DNA from: an uncultured Clostridia bacterium | GTDB lineage: Bacteria; Bacillota; Clostridia; Oscillospirales; Ruminococcaceae | Length of the DNA stretch: 64,000 nucleotides | NCBI GenBank assembly: GCA_944386805.1 | Contig: CALXCO010000012.1 | Coordinates: 1-64,000 of the forward strand | Reading direction: 5' to 3' | In this document: positions 1 to 7,832 of the stretch, piece by piece | Layout: each line of letters opens with the position of its first letter | Numbering within the stretch: position 1 is the first letter of the stretch | Position numbers and translations under genes: made by a program | The notes under the pieces: generated by a model | Seen by the model: the letters and a program-made list of their open reading frames with translations, nothing else | What the model was told of the DNA's origin: nothing | Databases searched by the model: none

Positions 1-24
1 TTATTTTACCACATCTAAAAGAAA

Positions 25-92
25 AAGCCCAGTTTTCACTGGACTTTTTCGACAGACTGAATCACCGGCTGTTTTAAACGGCCGGTGATTTT
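25..92 (+). terminator. Two successive terminator-like hairpins
   Basis: Two inverted repeats follow each other. The first (25-45) has CCAG/CTGG arms with an extended imperfect stem followed by a T run. The second (60-90) pairs AATCACCGGC with GCCGGTGATT and is followed by a T-rich tail. Both look like plus-strand terminators for a gene to the left of the window. Confidence 0.55.
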
Positions 93-117
93 ACTTTTGA
101 TACAGCAGATAAACAAA

Positions 118-146
118 AATCCTTCAGGCCAAAGACCTGAAGGATT
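118..146 (-). terminator. Terminator of the rpsF-ssb-rpsR operon
   Basis: An 11-bp perfect inverted repeat (AATCCTTCAGG/CCTGAAGGATT) lies just after the rpsR stop. On the minus strand it is followed by a T-rich run, as expected of an intrinsic terminator. Confidence 0.8.
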
Positions 147-159
147 ATGTTTGTTACGA

Positions 160-396
160 TTAGTCGTTGACAAAGGGGATCAGAGCGATGATCCGAGCAC
201 GTTTGACAGCAACAGTCAGCTGACGCTGATGTCTGGCGCAGGTACCAGTTACACGTCTGGGGATGATTTTAGCTCTCTCAGACAGGACTTTACGGCTGTA
301 TTTGCCGATGGTCTTGTAATCGATGTTCTCGACTTTATCAACACAGAAAGCGCAGACTTTTCTGCGGGGTTTTCTGCCACGGTTATTTCTTTCCAT
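160..396 (-). CDS. rpsR: 30S ribosomal protein S18
   Basis: Small-subunit ribosomal protein that pairs with S6 on the platform of the 30S subunit. The 78 residues are the normal length and contain the conserved basic core ([18 protein letters not shown]). Cys15, Cys18, Cys53 and His56 are in place for a zinc site, so this is the Cys-containing form of S18. It is the last gene of rpsF-ssb-rpsR, the usual bacterial order, and is followed directly by an intrinsic terminator. Confidence 0.97.
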   Translation of the reverse strand: MERNNRGRKPRRKVCAFCVDKVENIDYKTIGKYSRKVLSERAKIIPRRVTGTCARHQRQLTVAVKRARIIALIPFVND

Positions 397-438
397 GAAT
401 CTGGGCTCCTTTCAGCAAATTTTCGAAATCAATCAAGA

Positions 439-936
439 TCAGAAGGGCAGGTCACCATCATCGGTGTCCAGTTCTTCAAAACCGCCAAAATTGCCGACCG
501 ACAGGCTCTGACCGCGCTGAGGTTCCTCAAAGCGGGGAGCGGACTGCTGAGAAGGCATCGAATTGCCGCCAAAGGACGGTTCACTGAAGGTGTTGCCACC
601 CTGCGAACTGCTGGATTTGGAATCAGCAAAATATGCCTGATCGACAACTACATCATAAGCAGTACGTTTTGCACCGGTTTTATCTTCGTAACTTCTGGTC
701 TGCAAACTGCCTTCGACGGCAATCATGCGGCCTTTGGAAAAATAACGGGAGATAAATTCACCGGTCTGACGCCATGCGACACAGTTGATAAAATCGCACT
801 GACGTTCGTTGCTGTTTTTGCTCTGGTAGTTGCGGTCAACAGCCAGACGGAAAGTCGCAACCGAGATGCCGTTCGGGGTCTGTTTCAGCTCCGGGTCGGC
901 AACAAGTCTGCCCATTAAAATGATGCGGTTCAACAT
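439..936 (-). CDS. ssb: Single-stranded DNA-binding protein
   Basis: Binds and protects single-stranded DNA in replication, repair and recombination, and recruits partners through its C-terminal tip. Residues 1-105 form the OB-fold (starting MLNRIILMGRLVADPE). Residues 106-155 are a Ser/Gly/Gln-rich flexible linker. The protein ends in the acidic tip DDGDLPF, which matches the family's partner-binding tail. A GGAGGG site stands 7 bases before the ATG. Its place between rpsF and rpsR is the standard arrangement. Confidence 0.97.
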   Translation of the reverse strand: MLNRIILMGRLVADPELKQTPNGISVATFRLAVDRNYQSKNSNERQCDFINCVAWRQTGEFISRYFSKGRMIAVEGSLQTRSYEDKTGAKRTAYDVVVDQAYFADSKSSSSQGGNTFSEPSFGGNSMPSQQSAPRFEEPQRGQSLSVGNFGGFEELDTDDGDLPF

Positions 937-952
937 CTGAGGTCCCTCCGAA

Positions 953-1246
953 TCAAACTCTGGTTACAACCAGAGAACGCAGAACGCCATCAGCGATTCT
1001 CAGTCTTCTTTCCAGCTCGTGGGGGAAAGAAGGAGCGCTGTTGAAAGTATACAGGACGTAGTAGCCTTCGGCTTCATCGTTGATTTCGTAAGCAAGAGCT
1101 CTTTTGCCCCATTCATCGGTGGACTCCAGCGTACCGTTGTCACGGATCAGCGCTGCGAATTTTTCAACCGACTCCTTGATGGACTCTTCACCCTGCTTCA
1201 TGCTGAAGATAACGACTGCCTCGTAGTTTTCATTCAGTTTTGCCAT
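953..1246 (-). CDS. rpsF: 30S ribosomal protein S6
   Basis: First gene of the rpsF-ssb-rpsR operon. S6 is a ferredoxin-like-fold protein that binds S18 in the 30S platform. The 97-residue length, the N-terminal YEAVVIFS strand and the segment GKRALAYEINDEAEGYYVLYTF are typical. A strong AGGAGG lies before the ATG. The promoter at 1334-1362 and a structured leader precede it. Confidence 0.97.
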   Translation of the reverse strand: MAKLNENYEAVVIFSMKQGEESIKESVEKFAALIRDNGTLESTDEWGKRALAYEINDEAEGYYVLYTFNSAPSFPHELERRLRIADGVLRSLVVTRV

Positions 1247-1327
1247 GATATGAGCACCTCCTTTTGGTCTTTACGGCTCCGGTCTTGTCCGGAGCAAGGG
1301 ATGTCAGGCGCGATGCGCGCCACAACA
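1247..1327 (-). promoter_or_regulatory. Structured 5' leader of rpsF, candidate S6:S18 autoregulatory site
   Basis: The roughly 80-nt leader contains a strong hairpin (GCTCCGG/CCGGAGC, near 1272-1293) followed by an unpaired CCGTAAAGACC stretch before the ribosome site. Many bacteria carry an S6:S18-binding leader at this place. The assignment rests on position and general shape, not on a verified match to the consensus. Confidence 0.4.
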
Positions 1328-1333
1328 AGAGTT

Positions 1334-1362
1334 ATTATACCAGAAAAGGGCAAAAGTGTCAA
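1334..1362 (-). promoter_or_regulatory. Promoter of rpsF-ssb-rpsR
   Basis: On the minus strand TTGACA (1357-1362) and TATAAT (1334-1339) are separated by 17 bp: a perfect housekeeping sigma-A promoter, fitting a ribosomal protein operon. Confidence 0.85.
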
Positions 1363-1407
1363 CTGTTTTCCATTGGAAAATGATTGACAAACCTTTGCCC
1401 TTTTTTC

Positions 1408-2193
1408 TCACATCTTCTGGTTATAATAACGCTGGCGGAAGCGCTGAGGGGAGATACCGCGGTGGTAGCTGAAATATTTGATAAACTGGTTGGCGCTGGC
1501 AAACCCCAGCATCGCCGCAATTTCTTTGATTGGACAGTCGGTGGTCTTGAGGAATTCCTCGGCTTTTTTGAGTTTGAGGTCGTTGATATACTCTTTCAGT
1601 CCGATGCCGAAATACTCCTTGAACAGCGAGGTCAGGTAATCCGGGTTATAGGAAAAATGTTCGCCGACTTCTGCCGCGGTCAGCGGGGTATTGATATTTT
1701 TCCGAATCCACTCGGTGATATTCTGCAAAATCCGCGGGCAGCGTACAGCGGCATTGCGCTGGACAGCCGCTGTTTCTGACAGCAATAACAGTGCCGCATA
1801 ATTGACAGCGTCTTCCGGATAGCTCTCCTTCATCAGCAGCAGATGTCCGAAAAGGCTGGAGATCATTTTATTTTCAGTGGCGACCTTGCAGGATACCTGC
1901 AACCCCAGCGCGTCCGGGTCGCTCAGATCAAACTCAGCCCAGTAAAAAGACACCTTTTTGCTGCTTGGGGTCATGCCGAAGCGTGGAAGGGCGGAAGAAA
2001 GCAGCAGCAGATCACCCGGCTGGAGATTAAAGGGAGAAAGTCCCTCCTGAATATTCAGTTCTCCGTGCAGCATATAGATCAGCTTAAAACTGCCGACCCG
2101 GTCGCGCGGATAAATCCAGCCTGCTTTTCCGACAAAATAGCCGGCGGACAGACAGCGGAAGGAAAAAGCGCTGTTTCCGGTTTTGATATCCAA
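1408..2193 (-). CDS. AraC-family transcriptional regulator
   Basis: A 261-residue DNA-binding regulator. Residues 1-140 look like a cupin-type ligand-binding domain (LHGELNIQEG and LQPGDLLLLS stretches). Residues 160-258 form the double helix-turn-helix of the AraC/XylS family, with the second-HTH signature IKEIAAMLGFASANQFIKYF and the end GISPQRFRQRY. The ligand cannot be read from the sequence. It has its own promoter at 2295-2323 and is not co-transcribed with an obvious transport or sugar gene. It is transcribed from the same strand as tatD, 170 bp downstream of it. Confidence 0.9.
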   Translation of the reverse strand: MDIKTGNSAFSFRCLSAGYFVGKAGWIYPRDRVGSFKLIYMLHGELNIQEGLSPFNLQPGDLLLLSSALPRFGMTPSSKKVSFYWAEFDLSDPDALGLQVSCKVATENKMISSLFGHLLLMKESYPEDAVNYAALLLLSETAAVQRNAAVRCPRILQNITEWIRKNINTPLTAAEVGEHFSYNPDYLTSLFKEYFGIGLKEYINDLKLKKAEEFLKTTDCPIKEIAAMLGFASANQFIKYFSYHRGISPQRFRQRYYNQKM

Positions 2194-2294
2194 ATCTGCT
2201 CCCTCCCTTTTTCCGGACTTTGCGGAAGAGCCTCCGCATCCGGCAGGGACAATCCGAAATTTTCAGGAAATCCTGTCCCCATACATATATTTTA

Positions 2295-2323
2295 TTATAT
2301 CAAAATACCAGCCAAAATACAAG
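2295..2323 (-). promoter_or_regulatory. Promoter of the AraC-family gene
   Basis: Minus-strand TTGTAT (2318-2323), a 17-bp spacer and TATAAT (2295-2300) lie between tatD and the regulator, giving a leader of about 95 nt. Confidence 0.7.
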
Positions 2324-2363
2324 GGAAATTGCGTATAATTGACAGTTTTTTCCCGCCGACCGC

Positions 2364-3164
2364 TTATTCCACGCCAAACAGCCGTCTGGCGTTTTCTGCG
2401 GCAATGTCGATCATCTGCTGGGGGGGGACGCCCTTAATTTCTGCCATCCGTTCAGCGGTCGACTGAATCATCGGGGAGCAGCTCCGTTTTCCACGCCACG
2501 GGACAGGCGCCATATACGGGCAGTCGGTTTCCAGCAGCAGCCGGTCAATCGGGACCTGAGCGCATGCTTCCACAGGTTGTCTGGCATTTTTGAAGGTCAG
2601 GACACCGGTAAAGCCGATATAAAATCCCCATCCGGTCACGATTTTGGCGGTTTCTGCCGAACCGGAAAAGCAGTGCAGCACACCGCGCACATCCTTAAAA
2701 TTGGCGAGGATTTCCAGTGTATCAGCGGTTGCTTCCCGTGCATGGATGATAACGGGGAGGTTGAGTTCTCTTGCCAGTTCCAGCTGTCTGGTAAACGCCT
2801 TTTTTTGCAGTTCAGGCGGCATTTCCTTCCAGTGGTAGTCCAGCCCGATTTCACCGATAGCGACCACCTTTTGCTGTCCAAGCAGCTGGACAATCTGTTG
2901 GATACCTTCTTCGGAATATTCCTGTAGGTTTTCGGGGTGGAAGCCGACTGCCGCATAGATATGCGGGTAACGTCCGGCAATTTCCGCGGCCTTTTGGGAG
3001 GATGGCAGATCATAACCGACGCAGATTGCCCGGTCGACGCCGAGTTTGGGGAGAGAAGAGAGCAGTTCGTCCCGGTCATTGTCAAAGACATGGTCGCCAT
3101 AATGGGCGTGGGTTTCAAAAATCCCGTGATATTTTGGGGTAAAGTCTTCAAGTCCTTTAATCAT
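2364..3164 (-). CDS. TatD-family metal-dependent hydrolase
   Basis: A 266-residue TIM-barrel amidohydrolase-fold protein of the TatD DNase family. Metal ligands are visible: the N-terminal HAH (ETHAHYGDH), the Glu in IGEIGLDYHW, the His of VIIHARE, the His of GVLHCFSG and the Asp of LLETDCPYMAP. Family members act as 3'-5' nucleases in DNA repair or D-aminoacyl-tRNA turnover. The ATG overlaps the stop of the GNAT gene by four bases (ATGA), so the two are translationally coupled. Confidence 0.92.
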   Translation of the reverse strand: MIKGLEDFTPKYHGIFETHAHYGDHVFDNDRDELLSSLPKLGVDRAICVGYDLPSSQKAAEIAGRYPHIYAAVGFHPENLQEYSEEGIQQIVQLLGQQKVVAIGEIGLDYHWKEMPPELQKKAFTRQLELARELNLPVIIHAREATADTLEILANFKDVRGVLHCFSGSAETAKIVTGWGFYIGFTGVLTFKNARQPVEACAQVPIDRLLLETDCPYMAPVPWRGKRSCSPMIQSTAERMAEIKGVPPQQMIDIAAENARRLFGVE

Positions 3165-3730
3165 GGCAGTTCCTTTCGATTGATTTGATACCAGCGGTCG
3201 CGGGTAATCCGGCGGACGATGATATCGACCTGTTTATTTTTAGCGGGAACCAGTTTGACGTCTTGCCTGACAAATTCCAGCCCGCATTTTTCCATAACCT
3301 TTCCGGACGCAGGGTTTAAAATGGCATATTCGCCGGTAATCGTTTCAAATCCGCATTCCTCAAACAGAAACCGCAGTGTTTCGGTCAGTGCTTCGGTGGC
3401 AAGTCCCATATTCCACCATTTTTGCCCCAATACATAGCCGAACATACCGTTTTTTTCCTCGGCGTCTGTTTCGACAAGGCTGATATTGCCGATCAGCTGG
3501 CCGGTTTGATTGAGTACAATGGCCCACTGGTAAGCACCAAAACTGCCGTCATGAAAAGCTTTGGCAAGCTGACGGCTTTGTTCGGGTGAAGTATGCGCAT
3601 TCCAGGTCACGTACCGTGCGACCATTGGGTCGGATGCGTAGTTGTCAAAAATCTGCTGACCGTCCTGTTCTGAAAAACGGCGGAGGGTCAGACGTGGTGT
3701 AGTAAGGGTAGGGAGATTGTTGATAGTCAT
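3161..3730 (-). CDS. GNAT-family N-acetyltransferase (RimJ/RimL-like)
   Basis: A 189-residue acetyltransferase of the Acetyltransf_3 group, related to ribosomal-protein and small-molecule N-acetyltransferases. It begins LTTPRLTLRRFSEQD, the typical first strand. The acetyl-CoA loop region lies around KWWNMGLATEAL. The start is set at the ATG at 3730 because AAAGGAG lies 7-8 bases upstream; a longer frame to 3772 lacks such a site. It is the first gene of a two-gene unit with tatD. The substrate is unknown. Confidence 0.88.
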   Translation of the reverse strand: MTINNLPTLTTPRLTLRRFSEQDGQQIFDNYASDPMVARYVTWNAHTSPEQSRQLAKAFHDGSFGAYQWAIVLNQTGQLIGNISLVETDAEEKNGMFGYVLGQKWWNMGLATEALTETLRFLFEECGFETITGEYAILNPASGKVMEKCGLEFVRQDVKLVPAKNKQVDIIVRRITRDRWYQINRKELP

Positions 3731-4556
3731 CCTGATTTCACTCCTTTCTATTGCAGACAGGGCACCATACAACGCGCATGGTGCCCTGAGATACAGTTTT
3801 ACTTTTTACGAAAATTTTGCAGCAACGTTTCGCCGCAAATATGGGGAGACAGACTGTGTATGATCATATGGGTTATATGGTCATATCGGTCATACCGTCG
3901 TTGACTGTCCACCGGACAGTCAACGAGGGGGAACGGGTGAATATCGTTAGCGCCGTGCCGGCCCACGTAGTCCCAACTGACAGCGTAAGTCGATGATGCT
4001 GCTCTCGCTCGTTTTTTATGTAAAAAGGCCGCATCGAACGGCCTTTTCACATAGGGGACGCCCTTGCTATGCGTCCCCTACGCCAAATACCTGCGGGTAT
4101 TTGACTACCCCTTGCTGAGCTAATTTTGGGGATAGGGGATTTCGCTCCATTGCGATGGAGCGACCAGGACTCTGTCCTGGACCTGCAATTTTTTGAGAAA
4201 AAATTGAGTAAAACTTTTACATCATTACCGACCCTACTGAGTGCGAAACTTCGGCCCGACGCTCTGCGCGTCGGTCAAGCCACCGGGTAGCATATGAACA
4301 CAATCTTGATCGTAACGAGCGGGGAAGCGACGTTCGTTTGCCATCATTAGGAGCGTGGTACCACATCGGCAAATTGGCAGCGGAAGCATTCCGCCGCTCG
4401 TGTGAACCACCGGAAAGTATGTGCGAATTGCTCCCACGAAAGCAGTTTAAATATCGCACAATCTGCCCGGCGCGTTGGCTCAAGTTGTTACTATTACGAA
4501 CGAGGCCGTCGGAACGCGGCCGACCGCCGCGAACAAGTCGGCGCGGACACCGCGCC
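3731..4556. other. 826-bp gene-free stretch rich in hairpins
   Basis: No convincing gene lies between the GNAT start and the metG stop. The stretch holds a series of inverted repeats: GGGCACCAT/ATGGTGCCC (3760-3786), GTTGACTGTCC/GGACAGTCAAC (3900-3924), AAAAGGCCG/CGGCCTTTT (4022-4047), a cluster at 4052-4180, CCGACGC/GCGTCGG (4257-4275) and GGCGCGG/CCGCGCC (4540-4556). Open frames here (3799-4050 and 4217-4612, minus) lack ribosome sites and recognisable domains. The density of palindromes suggests repeat-derived DNA. Confidence 0.7.
4052..4186 (-). repeat. Cluster of four adjacent palindromes, copy 1 of a hairpin repeat family
   Basis: Four near-adjacent perfect hairpins: AGGGGACGC/GCGTCCCCT, CAAATACC/GGTATTTG (arms around GC), TCGCTCCAT/ATGGAGCGA and CCAGGAC/GTCCTGG. 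Read on the minus strand the cluster opens GCAGGTCCAGG...CCTGG then a second hairpin starting CGC. The same opening recurs at 14730-14767. Confidence 0.6.
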
Positions 4557-6533
4557 TTAGTGGATTTGGCTGCCGGTGGGGATGGAGTCGTCGACGAACA
4601 TGACGCGGACATCGTCTTCGCCGGCGTCCGCTGCCAGAATCATGCCTTCCGACATCTCACCTGCCAGCTTTGCGGGCGCAAGGTTGGCAACAAAAATCGC
4701 CTTTTTGCCAATCAGATCTTCCGGAGTGTACCACTTGGCAATGCCCGAAAGAATCTGACGGGTGCCTGCACCGTCCTCAACCTGGAGCTTGAGCAGCTTA
4801 CGGGATTTTTTCAGCTTCTCACAGCTGACGATCTTGCCGACACGCAGATCAATCTTTCCGAAATCGTCAATCTTGATCTCCGGCAGGAATGCAACACCCT
4901 CTGCTTTTTCCTCTTCAGCAGGTGCAGCATTTTTCGCAGCTTCGGCAGCAGCGGCGGCAATCTGGGGCTCCACAATTTCCTTCTGAATCCGTTCCATCAT
5001 TGCCTTTTCGTCAATACGGGCAAACAATGCCTGTGCAGTGCCGACCTTGCGTGCAGGAGCAGAACCAAAGTTTTCCAGCGAATCCAGTCCGCCATCTTCT
5101 GCACCGATCTGGCTGAGAATCGAAGCGGCAGTGTCCGGCATGAACGGCTCGGACAGAATGCCAATATACCGGATGGCTTCAATCAGGTTGGACAGAACCG
5201 TTTTCAGACGAGGCAGGCTTGCTTCGTCTTTTGCCAGCGACCAGGGAGTCGTTTCATCGATATACTTGTTGCTGCGCTGTGCAAGTGCGATAATCTTAGC
5301 AAGCGCATCAGCCGTGTGATAAGCATCCATCGATTCCTTCACACCCTTTGCGGTGTCGAGTGCGGTGTCTGCCAGTTCACGGTCGAGGTCGTTTTCAATC
5401 GAAGCAGCGTTGATTTCTCCGCCAAAATACTTGTTGACCATCGAAACAGTACGGTTGACCAGGTTGCCGAGGGTGTTGGCAAGTTCGGTGTTGTACTTGG
5501 CGATGAACATTTCATAGGTGATATTACCGTCCTGTGCGTAGGGCATAGCCGACAGCAGGTAGTAACGGACTGCATCGACACCAAACAGGTTGACCATATC
5601 GTCAGCATAGATGACATTGCCTTTGGATTTGCTCATCTTGTCGGCAGCAAACAGCAGCCACGGATGACCGAAGACCTGTTTGGGGAGCGGGAGGTCCATG
5701 CTCATCAGGAAGATCGGCCAGTAGATGGTGTGGAAACGGAGAATATCCTTGCCGATGATGTGCAGGTCAGCCGGCCAGAGTTTTTCAAACTGTTCGGTCT
5801 GGTGATCGGGGTCATAACCGATTGCGGTGATATAGTTGTTGAGCGCGTCCAGCCATACATAGACAACATGGCGCGGGTCAAAGTCGACCGGAATACCCCA
5901 TTTAAAGGAAGTACGGGAAACACACAGATCCTGAAGACCGGGTTTGAGGAAGTTGTTGATCATCTCTTTTTTGCGGGACTCAGGGACGATAAAGTCGGGG
6001 TGGTCCTCGATATATTTGATCAAACGGTCGGCATATTTGCTCATTTTAAAGAAGTAAGCTTCTTCTTTTGCAGGCTGAACCGGGCGACCACAGTCAGGGC
6101 AGCAGCCGTCTTTCAGCTGAGATTCGGTCCAGAAGGATTCGCAGGGCGTGCAGTACATGCCCTCATACTCACTCTTGTAGATGTCGCCCTTTTCATACAT
6201 CCGTTTGAAGATCTTCTGGACAGCCTTTTCATGGTAGTCGTCGGTTGTGCGGACGAAATAGTCATAAGAGGTGTTCATCGTATCCCAGATTCTTCTGACC
6301 TCAGCCGAAACACGGTCGACATGTTCTTTCGGGGTGATACCGGCCTCTTTAGCCTTTTCCTCGATCTTCTGGCCGTGTTCGTCGGTACCGGTGCAGAGGA
6401 AGACGTCATAGCCTTCCATCCGTTTATGGCGGGCGATTGCGTCGGCGAGAACAATCTCATAGGTATTGCCGATGTGGGGTTTAGACGAGGTGTAGGCGAT
6501 AGCCGTCGTCATGTAAAACTTTTTCTTTTCCAT
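4557..6533 (-). CDS. metG: Methionyl-tRNA synthetase
   Basis: Charges tRNA-Met with methionine. The 658-residue protein has the class I signature variant HIGN at residues 20-23, a CxxC...CxxC zinc knuckle near residues 128-149, the KMSKS loop (ADKMSKSKGNVIY, about residue 300), the anticodon-binding helical domain and a C-terminal EMAP-II/Trbp111-like tRNA-binding domain (about 550-658, IDLRVGKIV...MSEGMILAA). An Ala/Glu-rich linker near 515-545 joins the last two. It is monocistronic, behind its own promoter and a T-box leader, so expression should respond to uncharged tRNA-Met. Confidence 0.98.
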   Translation of the reverse strand: MEKKKFYMTTAIAYTSSKPHIGNTYEIVLADAIARHKRMEGYDVFLCTGTDEHGQKIEEKAKEAGITPKEHVDRVSAEVRRIWDTMNTSYDYFVRTTDDYHEKAVQKIFKRMYEKGDIYKSEYEGMYCTPCESFWTESQLKDGCCPDCGRPVQPAKEEAYFFKMSKYADRLIKYIEDHPDFIVPESRKKEMINNFLKPGLQDLCVSRTSFKWGIPVDFDPRHVVYVWLDALNNYITAIGYDPDHQTEQFEKLWPADLHIIGKDILRFHTIYWPIFLMSMDLPLPKQVFGHPWLLFAADKMSKSKGNVIYADDMVNLFGVDAVRYYLLSAMPYAQDGNITYEMFIAKYNTELANTLGNLVNRTVSMVNKYFGGEINAASIENDLDRELADTALDTAKGVKESMDAYHTADALAKIIALAQRSNKYIDETTPWSLAKDEASLPRLKTVLSNLIEAIRYIGILSEPFMPDTAASILSQIGAEDGGLDSLENFGSAPARKVGTAQALFARIDEKAMMERIQKEIVEPQIAAAAAEAAKNAAPAEEEKAEGVAFLPEIKIDDFGKIDLRVGKIVSCEKLKKSRKLLKLQVEDGAGTRQILSGIAKWYTPEDLIGKKAIFVANLAPAKLAGEMSEGMILAADAGEDDVRVMFVDDSIPTGSQIH

Positions 6534-6871
6534 TGATGGTGTTCATCCTCTCAAAAATGTTCAGGAAAACAAAAACCCCGTCTTCATTACTGAAGACGGG
6601 GAAACCTTCCCGTGTTACCACTTCAATTCGTCATTCCTTCACAGGAGATGACCTTTGCGGGTACGGCATAAGCGATACCCCACTGCTGTAACGGGCAGAC
6701 CCGTCATACCCTTGCATAAAGCTCGGCCATGACAGCGCAAACATCCGTTCACACGTCTGAATGCCGACAGAACCATCTTCCCTGACCGCCGGACGGAAGC
6801 TTTCACCAACCGCTTTCTCTCTTTGGACCGGAAGGAGAGGTACTCATTCTGCCATACTGTTTTCCATATCC
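6534..6871 (-). promoter_or_regulatory. T-box riboswitch leader of metG
   Basis: The leader runs from the predicted start point (about 6871) to metG. It contains the stem I pattern AGAGAG...GGTTGGTG (near 6800-6822), a candidate AUG specifier codon at 6774-6776 in the context GAAGAUGG, the T-box sequence AAGTGGTAACACGGG (6609-6623) and a GC-rich terminator (CCCCGTCTTC/GAAGACGGGG, 6576-6601) followed by a T run. This order matches transcription-attenuating T-boxes that sense uncharged tRNA. A methionine specifier fits the downstream gene. Confidence 0.88.
6576..6601 (-). terminator. Regulated terminator of the metG T-box
   Basis: A ten-base-pair GC-rich stem (CCCCGTCTTC/GAAGACGGGG) is followed on the minus strand by TTTTTGTTTT. 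It is the alternative to the T-box antiterminator. Confidence 0.88.
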
Positions 6872-6877
6872 AGTATC

Positions 6878-6906
6878 ATTCTAACACGTGCACCAGTCTT
6901 TGTCAA
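6878..6906 (-). promoter_or_regulatory. Promoter of metG
   Basis: Minus-strand TTGACA (6901-6906), a 17-bp spacer and TAGAAT (6878-6883). The -35 begins just past the stop codon of the small gene upstream. Confidence 0.85.
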
Positions 6907-6909
6907 GCG

Positions 6910-7044
6910 TCAGTTCTGGCCGAACGGGATGTCGATGGTACAATAATCATCGCAGCGATGGCAGCGGGTACAGATGATTGCGATAGCGGCAGAGAGGGCC
7001 GCCAGACCGGCAATTACGGCAACAATGACAGCAACTTTTTTCAT
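6910..7044 (-). CDS. 44-residue cysteine-rich single-pass membrane protein, unknown function
   Basis: Small open frame with a good ribosome site (AAAGGAAG, 8 bases before ATG). Residues 4-24 are a hydrophobic helix (VAVIVAVIAGLAALSAAIAII) after an MKK start. They are followed by a Cys/His cluster, CTRCHRCDDYC, then a short polar end. This looks like a membrane-anchored peptide with a possible metal or redox site (four Cys, one His in 11 residues). No family is recognised. It lies upstream of metG on the same strand but metG has its own promoter. No terminator lies between them. Confidence 0.6.
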   Translation of the reverse strand: MKKVAVIVAVIAGLAALSAAIAIICTRCHRCDDYCTIDIPFGQN

Positions 7045-7211
7045 CAGGCGTACTTCCTTTCATTTCGCGTAGTGCTGAAAGTATGGGAGTCTGGCAAAAG
7101 AATATACCATTCAGCATAGTTTATCAGTCAATATTGTCAGTATAACATCGGAATATGAAAAATATGGGATAGGGATGGAAATTTTTGGTAAACTGGGCAA
7201 AAAGGTACATG

Positions 7212-7246
7212 AAAAAACGCTCCCGGTCAGATGGGAGCGTTTTTTG
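7212..7246 (-). terminator. Terminator of queT
   Basis: AAAAAACGCTCCC/GGGAGCGTTTTTT inverted repeat just after the queT stop; it can act on either strand. Confidence 0.85.
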
Positions 7247-7253
7247 TAATCTA

Positions 7254-7832
7254 TCAGGCTGTCCGGGTCATCGGGAACAGCTTTTTATAAAGATCGGCGC
7301 GGTAGAGCGCAAAGGTCAGCAGCATGCCCAGCGTATAGCAGATGACAAGCTCACCGATTGCGACCGAAACACCCTGGAATGCCCAGATGTAGGGGAGGCT
7401 TTCGCCGGGGTTGCCGCCGAAGACCAGCGCCAGTTCCAGTCCGACAATCAGGCCGTTGGAGACAATCACCGGAATCGGAGCCAGCAGCGCACGGATGATG
7501 CGTGCTTTTCCCACTTCCATCGAAGCAAAGGGAATCCGGCCAATCTGGTGGGTAATCAATGCCGCAATCAGCGTCGCGAGGGTGCCGCAGACGGCGTCAA
7601 TCAGACCAATCGGGTTGGTGCCGAGCAGGAACCCCAGCAGGTTGGACAGAAAACATCCAAAAGTGACGCCCCAGATACCAAGCGGTGAGAAAAGGGGGAG
7701 CAGGGTGAGTGCTTCACTGATTCTGAACTGGACTGTACTGAAAGAGAGCGGCGCGATCACAAGCGTCAGCGCGGTGTACAGTGCACCGATCAGAGCAATT
7801 TTTACCAGTCTTGTTACATTCGTTTCTTTCAT
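7254..7832 (-). CDS. queT: QueT-family queuosine precursor transporter (ECF-type S component)
   Basis: Integral membrane protein of 192 residues with five to six hydrophobic helices, in the QueT (COG4708) family proposed to import preQ0/preQ1 or queuosine-related bases together with an ECF energy-coupling module. The family core is visible in FSTVQFRISEALTLLPLFSPLGIWGVTFGCFLSNL. The start is the ATG at 7832, six bases after GAGG. No ECF ATPase genes are nearby, so the module would be shared. It connects functionally to queH at 39630. A promoter with a roughly 135-nt leader precedes it. Confidence 0.88.
   Translation of the reverse strand: MKETNVTRLVKIALIGALYTALTLVIAPLSFSTVQFRISEALTLLPLFSPLGIWGVTFGCFLSNLLGFLLGTNPIGLIDAVCGTLATLIAALITHQIGRIPFASMEVGKARIIRALLAPIPVIVSNGLIVGLELALVFGGNPGESLPYIWAFQGVSVAIGELVICYTLGMLLTFALYRADLYKKLFPMTRTA

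Noticed and set aside
1843..2466. A 207-codon plus-strand frame across the AraC gene and its promoter
   Set aside because: No ribosome site or domain; the minus strand encodes a clear AraC-family regulator.
3799..4050. An 83-codon minus-strand frame in the hairpin-rich gap
   Set aside because: It runs through two strong palindromes, lacks a ribosome site, and its translation has no family features; it is more likely repeat DNA.
4217..4612. A 131-codon minus-strand frame overlapping the end of metG
   Set aside because: Arg/Ser-rich translation from GC-rich palindromes, no ribosome site, and it overlaps the conserved end of metG in another frame.
4338..6536. A 732-codon plus-strand frame opposite metG
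   Set aside because: It mirrors metG codon bias, has no ribosome site or known domain, and metG is certain on the other strand.
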